In this document: positions 6,669 to 14,847 of the stretch, one piece after another
Numbering within the stretch: position 1 is the stretch's first letter
Layout of the letters: each line of letters begins with the position of its first letter
Source: SKLM01 sp964450435
GTDB lineage: Bacteria > Chloroflexota > Anaerolineae > B4-G1
DNA length: 42,927 nt
NCBI GenBank assembly: GCA_964450435.1
Contig: CAYVCX010000018.1
Span: forward strand, 1-42,927
Direction of reading: 5' to 3'
Program-made: the position numbers and the translations under genes
The notes under the pieces: model-generated
What the model was told of the DNA's origin: nothing
Database searches by the model: none
Seen by the model: only the letters and a program-made list of their open reading frames with translations

Positions 6669-9332
6669 GTGCCCGAAAAGGTGCTGAAAGACGCTAATCC
6701 GGACGAGCTGGCTGAGATGGTGAGACCAGAGGGCAACCGCCGGCGTGAATATGTTCTGCTGCCGAACATCGGAGACACTCTTGAGCGGCTCGAATGGCGT
6801 GCGGGCATTGCCATTGGAGCTTCTCAAGCTGGGCAGACTATAGGCCATTCCGCCGATGAGGCCGGAGCGGGGCCGTCTGACCGGTGGGTAACGGCTGTCA
6901 ACCCTCAGCGCCGGAAAAAAGATCTGAGCTCTTGGTACGAGGAGCACTACCCGGGAGTGCTGTACCGCGCGATCGTTGCTGATGCCCCTTGGGAAGTCGC
7001 GATTCATCTTCTGGCCGGGCTCCGAGAAGATATTGCTTTGGCGCAGCGTGATCCCCGCTGGGAGGACTGCGACTTCGGTGACGAACCCGGCACGGGCACC
7101 ATCGGTGGATGTGGAGGCTTGCTGACTGGGATTGCTATCATCCTCCGAAAGATCTATCAGCGCAGCGTCACACCCCCGCTTCTCGACAAGCTGCTGGTGA
7201 CTGCCCGCGCTGCGTTTGTGGACGGCCACGTCTTGGTCTGGAAGAGCGCCGTCTCGTTGTTCTCCGCCTTCGACGGCAGCGTCAGAGACGACAGGCGGCG
7301 GTCTGCCGACCAATTGGAGACTCTGTTGGAGGATGATTGGGAGATCATCCTGAGGGGACTGGGTGGATCCGAAGAAGAACAGGAGTACTTCGCTTACCTT
7401 GAGAGGGTTGAGGGTGACCTGCTCCACGTGATAGACACGCGGGATGGCACGCGCCAGGAGCGAACTGCCGCCGACTTCCAGGGCATTCGAGCAGCACATG
7501 TGAAGCGGATGCCGACAATTCCTTCCTTTGAGCGGCTGGGCGGCGATGTCGAACAGTCCGCAAGGCCAGCCCTAGCGTCCTACGATCATACGTACGTGTT
7601 GTTGCCTTGGATCGAGGACGAGGTGACCCGGTTGGAGTGGCGTGTGGCGGCTGCCGTCGGCTCTGCTGGCGCGATGCACACGGTCGGGCATCTGCCTGGG
7701 GATGTCGACACCCGGCCTCCATGCCGCCGTCTCGTCGCTGTCAATCCTGACCAGCTCGCGGACGATCTCAAGACCTGGCACACTGAGCATGGATCCTCAC
7801 TCCATTCTCGGGTAATCGAGGCGCTGAGTCCCTGGGAGATGGCGGTCAAGCTTCTTCCCAGGCTGAAGGAGGATATCGCTCTAGCTCAGAGAGACTCGCG
7901 GTGGGAGAGGTACGACTTCGGTGAGCATCCCACAGCCGGACCGGGGACCATCGGTCGCTATGGTTGCTTCCTCACAGGGCTCGCCATCATATTGCGTCGG
8001 ATCTATCGACGTGATGTCAATCCCCCGGTGCTCGACAAGCTCCTGGTGGCTGCGCGATCAGCATACGTCAACGACAACCTGATGGCCTGGCAGGGTGCTG
8101 TTCCTCTGTTTCCGGCCTTTGACGGGTCCATTAAGGACAACCGGGCACGTTCTGCTCTGGAGTTGAGGGAGCTGCTGGACGAAGGGTGGGAGGTCATCCT
8201 GAGGCGGGCGGACGGCGAGCACTTCGTCTACTTGGAGGATGTCGAGGGCGATACGCTGCACGTCATCGACCCGTGGGACGGCAAGCGCAAGCGAAAGGCC
8301 GCTGGCGGGTACTTGGGCATCAGGGCAGCCCACGTGACGGAGGATGCTGTCCACGAGGTCGCCGAAGTCCTGGTTGGGCTGCACGACGAGGCGGGGGGCG
8401 AGTGGATGGTCGACCGGGGGATGCTGGGATGTTGTCTGGTGCATCGTCAGATCCAGCGCCAACCCATCCGGCTTGACTTCACCCATCTCTCTGAGGCCGG
8501 CATTGTCGTGCTTGGACGTCTCAACTGGGGCTATGCGGACGGGACAGGAACGCTTCCGGCGTCGACGGATAGAGAGGCCTTCGTCGAGGCTGTGGTCGAG
8601 ACGATGCGTTCGGCCCGGGGAGTTGACTATTTCCACGTCGGCAGTGAGCCCAACAATCCGCGAGAGTGGCCCGCCCTTGGCAGCGAGAATCCCTTTGTCC
8701 TGACGCCTGAGTACGTCACTGAGATCTACAACGATATCTGGCAGGCTGCCCGCGGTGAGGCGAGATTGGGCCCGCCGCCCATCGATCCGTACTACGGCCC
8801 TGAATCGAACAACCGTGCATGGTGGACCTATATCCTGGAGCACATCCACGGTGCCGACGTGCTGTTTCTTCATGCCAAGACACAGACAAACGATCCGGCC
8901 GAAGTCTGGTCGAGGGAGAGGTTCTCGGACTGGCCGTTGGAGTGGCAGTATCGCCATCTGGCGACCGTTGAGACTGGTCTGGAAGTCGTGCCCGACAGGT
9001 TCTGGGGACTGCCCGTCTTCGTCAGCCAGCTCAACCCTCAATGTCTCAGGACGCCTGGAGGGGATGTTGGATGGCTCGAGGACAATGCCGAGTGGGTGCA
9101 CGAGGCTGTCCGCTACTTCCGTGAGCAACAGCCGGTTACCGGGGTGACCTACTTCCGCTACAATCCCGGGCAGGATCAGGCGTCGTTTGGCTTGGCGGAC
9201 AAGCCCATCATCCTCGATGCTATTCGGCGAGAAGGAGAGACGGAGCCCTCGGGGACCGAGAAGGCCGTCTCCTGCGGTCCTCCGGGACTCGCCCCTGGCA
9301 TCTTGAAGAGGCTGACTGAAGCACGTGACTGA
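6669..9332 (+). CDS. Duplicated C39-like peptidase modules plus glycoside-hydrolase-like barrel
   Basis: An 887-residue protein starting at GTG, with AGGAGG (6657-6662) six bases upstream. Residues 28-278 and 309-556 are two copies of one module. Each begins Y-V-L-L-P and ends G-I-R-A-A-H-V, and the second half of each resembles a C39/papain-like peptidase. Copy 2 keeps the expected Cys433, His518 and Asp534. Copy 1 has Gly150 and Tyr240 at the first two sites and keeps Asp256, so it looks inactive. Residues about 575-860 resemble a clan GH-A TIM barrel with G-S-E660-P-N as candidate acid/base. At the expected nucleophile strand (P-V-F-V-S-Q787-L-N) Gln replaces Glu. No signal peptide is visible. 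A hairpin terminator follows. Fold assignments are by motif; the function is unknown. Confidence 0.7.
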   Translation: MPEKVLKDANPDELAEMVRPEGNRRREYVLLPNIGDTLERLEWRAGIAIGASQAGQTIGHSADEAGAGPSDRWVTAVNPQRRKKDLSSWYEEHYPGVLYRAIVADAPWEVAIHLLAGLREDIALAQRDPRWEDCDFGDEPGTGTIGGCGGLLTGIAIILRKIYQRSVTPPLLDKLLVTARAAFVDGHVLVWKSAVSLFSAFDGSVRDDRRRSADQLETLLEDDWEIILRGLGGSEEEQEYFAYLERVEGDLLHVIDTRDGTRQERTAADFQGIRAAHVKRMPTIPSFERLGGDVEQSARPALASYDHTYVLLPWIEDEVTRLEWRVAAAVGSAGAMHTVGHLPGDVDTRPPCRRLVAVNPDQLADDLKTWHTEHGSSLHSRVIEALSPWEMAVKLLPRLKEDIALAQRDSRWERYDFGEHPTAGPGTIGRYGCFLTGLAIILRRIYRRDVNPPVLDKLLVAARSAYVNDNLMAWQGAVPLFPAFDGSIKDNRARSALELRELLDEGWEVILRRADGEHFVYLEDVEGDTLHVIDPWDGKRKRKAAGGYLGIRAAHVTEDAVHEVAEVLVGLHDEAGGEWMVDRGMLGCCLVHRQIQRQPIRLDFTHLSEAGIVVLGRLNWGYADGTGTLPASTDREAFVEAVVETMRSARGVDYFHVGSEPNNPREWPALGSENPFVLTPEYVTEIYNDIWQAARGEARLGPPPIDPYYGPESNNRAWWTYILEHIHGADVLFLHAKTQTNDPAEVWSRERFSDWPLEWQYRHLATVETGLEVVPDRFWGLPVFVSQLNPQCLRTPGGDVGWLEDNAEWVHEAVRYFREQQPVTGVTYFRYNPGQDQASFGLADKPIILDAIRREGETEPSGTEKAVSCGPPGLAPGILKRLTEARD
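6750..7502 (+). repeat. Module copy 1 (catalytically degenerate) of the duplicated peptidase-like unit
   Basis: This encodes residues 28-278 and aligns end to end with 7593-8336. The catalytic Cys is replaced by Gly150 and the His by Tyr240. Confidence 0.75.
7593..8336 (+). repeat. Module copy 2 (intact triad) of the duplicated peptidase-like unit
   Basis: This encodes residues 309-556. It carries Cys433, His518 and Asp534 in C39-like positions and is three residues shorter than copy 1. Confidence 0.75.
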
Positions 9333-9364
9333 ACGACCAATCCCCTTGCGAAGCAGCCACGTGC

Positions 9365-9393
9365 GAAGCCCCCACGATCGAGGTGGGGGCTTC
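9365..9393. terminator. Perfect 11-bp GC-rich hairpin between convergent genes
   Basis: Positions 9365-9375 pair perfectly with 9383-9393 around a seven-base loop, immediately downstream of the stop at 9332 and ahead of the convergent gene ending at 9577. The trailing bases are only mildly T-rich, so termination strength is uncertain; it could serve both strands. Confidence 0.65.
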
Positions 9394-9576
9394 TCTACCT
9401 GGATGCTCGTTCCGCCCTTCATCGGGCCGTCGAGTCGCGTTTCCGGTTCACCCGGGCCCCCGACTCGCCCGGCGCTGGCTACCTTCTGACCGGTCCGGGG
9501 TCCCTGCCCCGCCAATCTGTGGAATGGGTGGGGAAGCTGTCGTCCTGCCCCGTCGCCCGCCTGGCTGGGCAGGTCA

Positions 9577-10815
9577 CTATTCCTGGGCCAGCAACTCGAT
9601 CTCGGTGACCATGGCGTCGAAGCTGTGGCCGGACGCGTGAATCGTCAGGCTTTGGATTAGCGCGGGAGGCGCCTCGCTGAGTTCTTCGATCAAGTTTCCC
9701 GAGTTAAAGGGCTGCCAGGTTCCTACCTCCACCTTTTCCGACCACCAATTGAGGAGCCAATCCTTGGCCGGTTCGCCCACGTAGAAACCGTGCAGCCACT
9801 CACGGTCGGTGCCGTGGACATCCCTGTAGTTCAAGCGTACGATGATCGGACACTCAGACCCGAGGTAGCCGCACCCGCCGAAGCCCAGGATGTTCTGGTG
9901 CGCGATATTCACTGCCATCTGCAGTTCGAGCGAGGAAAAATCGCGTACGTCGTAGTTGATCTCCTGCACGATGCCCACCTCGGCGTGGTTAGCGGCGTCG
10001 CGGTAGAACTGGACTACTGTCCTCTCGTCGTTGCCCACGGGAATCGTCACGATCTGCACCCTGCCTGAGGGCTGTTGGGCGTCGGTCTGCCGGCTGTAGC
10101 TGTCCCACCCTCTCTCCAGTGGTTCCTCGAAGTCGCCATTCACCACCAGATTTCGGGCGGCAGGCAGGGGCCCGTCGATGCTGTTGACACCGAAAAGAGC
10201 TCGCTCCCTTGGGCCCAGGGACAGAGCATCTCCGGACCTGGTGACCACCGAGGCGTCTCCGTAGCGCACCGTGACCTCTGTTGTCGAGTTGACTTTGACT
10301 TCGTAGCTGCCCTCTTGGAGCGTAATCAGGCCTTGTGCAGTTCGTATCTCCACGATCGTTGATCTCTGGTTGCCGCCGAACACGTTGATCCGCATGCGAC
10401 CGGCTTCCATCTCCAACCCAACCTCGTGGGGCAGGTCACTTGCGGAGAATCGAGGGGAGCGTGCCGCCGACAGGACCAATTCCGTGTCGTCGTAAAGCTG
10501 CACCGTCGCTATCGGAGTTCCGCCTCTCGACTCCGGCGCCTGAATCACCAGTTGGCCGGATGTTGTGTTTGGCGCTCTTATCCTGCTCCCTGTTGGGATA
10601 TCCCCGCTGTCTTCGGACACTGAGCGTGGCCTTCCGCGACCCGCGTAGACCACGCTAAGCGGCCCTCTCTGAACCTCAAGGATGACTTGCTGGTTCATCT
10701 GTGCATTCTGGATGTACCAGCGCACGCCCAGCGGTGTTGCCACTGCCAGGGCTACACAGACGAAGAACGAACCCAACAGGACGATCCACGCCAGGCGCTC
10801 CGGGTTGTTTTTCAT
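9577..10815 (-). CDS. Membrane-anchored FecR-like protein with C-terminal jelly-roll-like domain
   Basis: A 412-residue protein with a short cytoplasmic N-terminus and one membrane helix at about residues 9-30. An extracytoplasmic region at about 105-205 resembles FecR (M-R-I-N-V-F-G-G, I-V-E-I-R-T-A-Q-G, then a V-N-S-T-T-E-V-T-V-R-Y-G-D-A stretch). The last 190 residues begin N-L-V-V-N-G-D-F-E-E-P and resemble carbohydrate-binding jelly-roll domains. FecR proteins often regulate ECF sigma factors, but no sigma factor is present here. FecR-like domains in this kind of bacterium also occur as plain surface modules. Its ATG overlaps the stop of the acylphosphatase gene by four bases (ATGA), indicating translational coupling at the end of the operon. 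Confidence 0.65.
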   Translation of the reverse strand: MKNNPERLAWIVLLGSFFVCVALAVATPLGVRWYIQNAQMNQQVILEVQRGPLSVVYAGRGRPRSVSEDSGDIPTGSRIRAPNTTSGQLVIQAPESRGGTPIATVQLYDDTELVLSAARSPRFSASDLPHEVGLEMEAGRMRINVFGGNQRSTIVEIRTAQGLITLQEGSYEVKVNSTTEVTVRYGDASVVTRSGDALSLGPRERALFGVNSIDGPLPAARNLVVNGDFEEPLERGWDSYSRQTDAQQPSGRVQIVTIPVGNDERTVVQFYRDAANHAEVGIVQEINYDVRDFSSLELQMAVNIAHQNILGFGGCGYLGSECPIIVRLNYRDVHGTDREWLHGFYVGEPAKDWLLNWWSEKVEVGTWQPFNSGNLIEELSEAPPALIQSLTIHASGHSFDAMVTEIELLAQE

Positions 10816-11108
10816 AGATAGCGTACCCTGAAGCCGTCAAACTCGCCGCTGGGATCTTCCCATTCGAGATCTACTCTCTCCACCGATGCAGCTGGCGAGC
10901 CGCGGCGCAGAAAGCCCACGAACGCGTCCAGGTCCGAGCGCTTTCCTTCAGCAACGGTTTCCACAGTGCCGTCTCTGCGGTTCGCAACCCAGCCGGACAG
11001 GCCGAGGCGCCGAGCCGTACGCGTCGAGTAATAGCGGAAGTTAACCCCTTGCACGCGCCCGTGCACCGTGGCGTGCAACCGTGCCTGTTCGCTTGAGTTA
11101 TCACCCAT
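10812..11108 (-). CDS. acyP: Acylphosphatase
   Basis: A 98-residue enzyme hydrolysing acyl phosphates such as 1,3-bisphosphoglycerate or carbamoyl phosphate. The family signature G-R-V-Q-G-V-N-F-R25 and the catalytic Asn43 in G-W-V-A-N-R-R-D-G are both present, and the length is typical. It starts at ATG after a GGGGAGAGGA site, 21 bases after the radical SAM gene, and its stop overlaps the next start. The first ten residues are a short polar extension before the domain. Confidence 0.93.
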   Translation of the reverse strand: MGDNSSEQARLHATVHGRVQGVNFRYYSTRTARRLGLSGWVANRRDGTVETVAEGKRSDLDAFVGFLRRGSPAASVERVDLEWEDPSGEFDGFRVRYL

Positions 11109-11129
11109 CGGCTTGTTCCTCTCCCCTTG

Positions 11130-12089
11130 CTACCGGAAGGCGTGAAGGAAACGTGGTTCGCGGCTATCGAAGCGGTGCAGGCCCGCTTCTCGGGCTTGCT
11201 TCACAGCCTTCTCGAATTCATCTCGCGTGGTGGGGCGGTCAAGGGGGGGCATAGCCATAGCTCTGTAGCAAGGGCGATATTGGTCCATGATGTTTACATA
11301 CGTGTCCCGCGAGATCTCTTCCGCCAGGAAGCTTGCTACCTTGGAGGTCCCGGCTAATCCTTCGGGCAGGACCAGGTGTCGGACGAGCAATCCCCTTCTG
11401 GCAATGCCCCTCTCATTCACCACCAGATCGCCTACTTGACGGTGCATCTCCCTGACCGCGGCCTGATTGACCTCTGGATACCGCTTCACCTTGGAAAACT
11501 TGAGTGCAACATCCGCGTCGGCGTATTTCATATCCGGCATGTAGATGTCCACCACTCCGTCCAGTAGTTCCAGCGTAGTAAGGGAGTCGTACCCGCCGGT
11601 GTTCCACACTAGCGGCAGGCGGAGACCCGCTCGTGCGCCGCCTAGCAAGGCATCCAGAATGGGTGCCGTCACGTGCGTCGGTGTGACCAGGTTGATGTTG
11701 TGGCAGCCCCGTTCTTGGAGCGAGAGCATCATCTTGGTCAGTTCCTCTGGCTTGACCTCTCGACCCTGTCCCCGCTGGCTGATTTCGTAGTTCTGGCAAT
11801 ACTGGCAGCTCAGGCTACACCAGGAGAAGAAGATTGTCCCCGACCCTTGGTAGCCGCGCAGTGGATCCTCCTCCCCTAGGTGAGGGCCATGGCTGGCCAC
11901 CTTGGCACGCACGCCCGTGTTGCAGGATCCCAGGCCTTCCTTGTCAGGCCTGCTGCGGTCCACCTCGCATCTTCGGCCGCAGAGACTGCACTTGTGTAGG
12001 AGATCGTATGCTCTTTCCATCCGCCGCTTCAGCTCGCCCGAGCGATGCAGTGCCACGTAGGCGGGTTGAACAGCTTGTTCCTCTACCAT
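11130..12089 (-). CDS. pflX: Radical SAM protein of the PflX type
   Basis: A 319-residue homologue of pyruvate formate-lyase activating enzymes. The SAM cluster motif is C91-S-L-S-C95-Q-Y-C98. Four N-terminal cysteines (34, 37, 41, 56) precede it, as in the PflX group, whose substrate is unknown. A TTG start at 12116 is possible, but ATG at 12087-12089 is preferred: it overlaps the previous stop by seven bases (ATGGTAG), which fits coupled translation. No pyruvate formate-lyase gene is in the window. Gene neighbours (exonuclease upstream, acylphosphatase downstream) do not suggest a target. Confidence 0.85.
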   Translation of the reverse strand: MVEEQAVQPAYVALHRSGELKRRMERAYDLLHKCSLCGRRCEVDRSRPDKEGLGSCNTGVRAKVASHGPHLGEEDPLRGYQGSGTIFFSWCSLSCQYCQNYEISQRGQGREVKPEELTKMMLSLQERGCHNINLVTPTHVTAPILDALLGGARAGLRLPLVWNTGGYDSLTTLELLDGVVDIYMPDMKYADADVALKFSKVKRYPEVNQAAVREMHRQVGDLVVNERGIARRGLLVRHLVLPEGLAGTSKVASFLAEEISRDTYVNIMDQYRPCYRAMAMPPLDRPTTRDEFEKAVKQAREAGLHRFDSREPRFLHAFR

Positions 12090-12616
12090 CTGACCGCCAC
12101 TTTCCTTAAACGCCAATTTCGGTCGCGATACCTCACGTGTCTGTTCTGCTGACCAAACCGATAGAGCTTCCAGGTCACCTCAACGTCGCGTCTGCAGTAG
12201 TCGGTGACCTTCTGGATGTGCCCCTGGCGGAACCATTGTACGGCTTGGAGGCCGTTAGCGCTTTTCCCCTCGCCCAGCGTCGCTGCTGCCACGTCCTGGA
12301 GACTCAGCCGCCATCCTAACGCCCGGTGGATGTCGTCCAACATATCTACCGTCGGTAGATCCGACAGAGGATCTTCTGAGTAGCGGCGCAGGACTTCGTA
12401 ATCGAATCTTAGCAGGTTGTAGCCTACTACCAGATCTGCGTCGCGCAGTGTGGCGATCAGTGCCTCGGCGTCTTGCTCCAGATAAGTGTTGTAGACGTTC
12501 AAGGCCGCGTGGTAGGTCACTCCGACCGCCAGCCTCATGTCTCGGATGTTGCCCCAGCCACCGACTTCGGCGGCTGTATGCTGGGTCTCGAGATCCAGGA
12601 CAATGACGTCGTCCAT
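12083..12616 (-). CDS. Small DEDD-type 3'-5' exonuclease-like protein
   Basis: A 177-residue RNase H-like protein. The three exonuclease motifs are visible: D8-L-E10-T, then N-L-L-R-F-D-Y-E-V-L, then Y-C-R-R-D-V-E-V-T, which is the DEDDy pattern with Tyr in the third motif. It stands alone, without polymerase or helicase domains. The ATG at 12616 is chosen because AGAGGTGA lies just upstream; an in-frame TTG at 12640 has no site. The substrate (DNA or RNA) cannot be told from sequence. Confidence 0.75.
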   Translation of the reverse strand: MDDVIVLDLETQHTAAEVGGWGNIRDMRLAVGVTYHAALNVYNTYLEQDAEALIATLRDADLVVGYNLLRFDYEVLRRYSEDPLSDLPTVDMLDDIHRALGWRLSLQDVAAATLGEGKSANGLQAVQWFRQGHIQKVTDYCRRDVEVTWKLYRFGQQNRHVRYRDRNWRLRKVAVRW

Positions 12617-12646
12617 GCGGTCACCTCTGGGTCGTCCCAAGCTTCC

Positions 12647-13870
12647 TCATCCAGTTCGCTGACCGGGGATCTGTCCGATCATCGGCACAGCGACCAACAC
12701 GCTGAGCAGCCACAGCCCTACCCACACGTCCGCCTGGTCTATCCACGCTCTCTTATCCCCCTCCGGTCGCAGGCTCAACCGCCAGGCGCTCTCCAGCTCG
12801 TCGAAGTCGACGCCCAGCGCCTCCTGAACCCCGTTCGTGCAACTGGCGCCGTCAGCGTACGCTGACAACAGCCTGCGTATTCCCTCGGCGCCGTACTGAT
12901 TGCGAATGAAGCTCACCACACTGGCACTCTGCGCGTACGACAGGACCGCCGTATGTGGGTTCGGAGAGAACAGAACGCACAGGTCTTTCAGTGGGACAAG
13001 CTCGTTCGCTTCGTAAGCTTCGCTCAGTGCCAGCGCGAGATCTGGAGTTGGCAGGTGTTCATTGGCTGTTGCCAGCCCCTCGTCCAGCCACCGGGGTACC
13101 CCTCTGTAGCTATCCGGGGTCACCGCTTCGTAGATCAGTAGATGGGTGATCTCGTGCGGTATATAGCGCTTCATCCGCGAGGCGTAGCCCTGCTCCGGCG
13201 GGATGGCTATCGTCACGACCCCCAGTTCGGGTCGCGCTTGCCCACCGATCCATTCTCGCCCGGCAAGCATCATGGCTGCTTGGAGGTTGTACCGCGAGTC
13301 GTACATATAGATGTCGAGCGGGTTCGGCAGCGGGGCGCGAAGCTCTGCGTTGATCTCCTCAACGCTGGCTTGGGCGATGTCGAGTGCGGCCTGCGCGTAC
13401 GCCGCGTCTCCCTTCTCCGCAATCCAGTAGATGGAGATGCCCCCGGCACTTGCCTTCCTCCACTCGAAACGATTGTCCGTGTACTGGAACTGCTTGGGGG
13501 CTGTCTTGAGCCGGTTGCCAGCCGCATCCTCTATGTGCCACCAGAAGGTGATGCTGGCGAACGGAGGCAAGGGGGACAAGCTTACGTCGTGAGTGTATCT
13601 GACGCTTATCTCGCGCGCGGGGCTCGCGATGGTCACCCTGGCCCTTTCCGTCTGGTCGTCGCCCCTGGTACTTATGAAGAGGTAGACTTCAGAGATCTCC
13701 GCAACGGAGGTCGCGCTCAGACTGAACGTCACTCGCTCGGCGAAGCTATGCTCGACGCTGTTCTCCACGACCGTTATGCTCTGGGCCGAGGCTGGAACGC
13801 GGACCAGTAGCGACCCCACGATCGCTGCAAGCACTACGATAAACCCCGGCGCCAGTCTTGTTCTGCGCAA
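12647..13870 (-). CDS. Peptidase MA family metallopeptidase, secreted and membrane-tethered
   Basis: A 407-residue protein with an N-terminal signal peptide ending near A-S-A-Q and a C-terminal membrane helix (about 380-400). The gluzincin zinc motif is H239-E-I-T-H243 with the third ligand in W-L-D-E264-G. An Ig-like beta region (about 30-140) precedes the catalytic domain. It probably cuts extracytoplasmic proteins while held at the membrane. It starts at TTG (13868-13870) six bases after the HEAT-repeat stop, with GGTAGG upstream. Together with RseP two genes earlier it makes a protease-rich operon. Confidence 0.8.
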   Translation of the reverse strand: MRRTRLAPGFIVVLAAIVGSLLVRVPASAQSITVVENSVEHSFAERVTFSLSATSVAEISEVYLFISTRGDDQTERARVTIASPAREISVRYTHDVSLSPLPPFASITFWWHIEDAAGNRLKTAPKQFQYTDNRFEWRKASAGGISIYWIAEKGDAAYAQAALDIAQASVEEINAELRAPLPNPLDIYMYDSRYNLQAAMMLAGREWIGGQARPELGVVTIAIPPEQGYASRMKRYIPHEITHLLIYEAVTPDSYRGVPRWLDEGLATANEHLPTPDLALALSEAYEANELVPLKDLCVLFSPNPHTAVLSYAQSASVVSFIRNQYGAEGIRRLLSAYADGASCTNGVQEALGVDFDELESAWRLSLRPEGDKRAWIDQADVWVGLWLLSVLVAVPMIGQIPGQRTG

Positions 13871-13876
13871 GGCTGC

Positions 13877-14827
13877 CTACCAGTGGGGTTCTTTGGTCAG
13901 GTCGGCGAAGACGTCTTCAAGGTCACCGTGCAGGAACTCGAACTCTGTCACGGCGGCTTCGGCTGCGGACCGAAGAGCTTCGTCGCTAACCTGGCAGTAG
14001 TGCTCCAGGATTTCACGTGCTCTATCACCACCGATCTGCCCCAATGCCCAGATTGCGGCTTCCTGCACCTCGGTGTCCGTGTCTTCTGTCAGCTCCTCCA
14101 GCATCGATACGGCGTCAGAGAGCTGTAGCTCACCACAGGCACGAGCAGCCTCGTAGCGCATCTCCGGGTTGGTGCTGAAGAGCTCCTGCTGCACTTCCCG
14201 CTCCCAACGAGTGTCAGCGCTCCGGCCCATGGCGAAGACTGCGCTGACCCGCATCTTCTCCGTGGAAGAGGCGTAGGACCTACCAATCGCCCTGACTACC
14301 GTGTCATCACCTACGTAAGCCAGCGATTCCAGTGCCCTCCGCTGTACCTCGACATCCTCGCTCTGCGCCTGGTGCGCTTCTACCAGGACATCATAGGCCA
14401 TTTGACGCGGTTTCGCACGGATCTTCTTCAACTCACCCAGCAGGATGAAGCGGCCCAGCGACTTGGCAGCGGCCGCCCGAACCCCAGCGGACTCATCTTC
14501 CTGTAGGCGCTGGGTGAGGCGCGGGACCAGGCGCACATCCTCATCCTCCCACAGTCCTTCTATCGCAGCTCTTCGTACCCGGGGATCTTCATCTTCCATG
14601 GCCATGCGGAAGATTGCGTTGAAGTTAAGCGTGAAGTCCGCTTCCGCCATCTTCACGAGCCATGATGTTGACTCCGCGCGTAGATCCGGGGGGAGATCCA
14701 CCCACACCTCGCGTACACGTTCCGCCTCCTCACTGTCGAGGTTTGACAGGAAGTACAGCGAGGCCTGGTCCGGTTTGTGACCCCTCTCCCGTAATCTGTC
14801 GAGGACGATCTGAAGTGCGTCATCCAT
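13877..14827 (-). CDS. HEAT-repeat protein
   Basis: A 316-residue soluble alpha-solenoid. Repeats with the pattern D-P-R-V-R-R-A-A-I-E-G-L, S-A-G-V-R-A-A-A-A-K-S-L-G and D-T-E-V-Q-E-A-A-I-W-A-L-G-Q-I-G-G are clear. Such proteins scaffold other proteins; no enzymatic motif is present. The open frame extends to 15109 but overlaps rseP there. The ATG at 14827 (or GTG nine bases earlier) lies 20 bases after the rseP stop and is the natural start. Confidence 0.85.
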   Translation of the reverse strand: MDDALQIVLDRLRERGHKPDQASLYFLSNLDSEEAERVREVWVDLPPDLRAESTSWLVKMAEADFTLNFNAIFRMAMEDEDPRVRRAAIEGLWEDEDVRLVPRLTQRLQEDESAGVRAAAAKSLGRFILLGELKKIRAKPRQMAYDVLVEAHQAQSEDVEVQRRALESLAYVGDDTVVRAIGRSYASSTEKMRVSAVFAMGRSADTRWEREVQQELFSTNPEMRYEAARACGELQLSDAVSMLEELTEDTDTEVQEAAIWALGQIGGDRAREILEHYCQVSDEALRSAAEAAVTEFEFLHGDLEDVFADLTKEPHW

Positions 14828-14847
14828 CTCGCTCACCGTCTTCTTTC

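Noticed and set aside
8058..9515. Long minus-strand open frame of 485 codons
   Set aside because: It lies antisense inside the 887-residue protein, shows no domain, and has Arg/Pro-rich shadow composition; the plus-strand gene has clear repeats, motifs and a strong ribosome site.
13142..13810. Plus-strand open frame of 222 codons
   Set aside because: It is antisense to the peptidase-MA gene, whose zinc motif and signal peptide are unambiguous.
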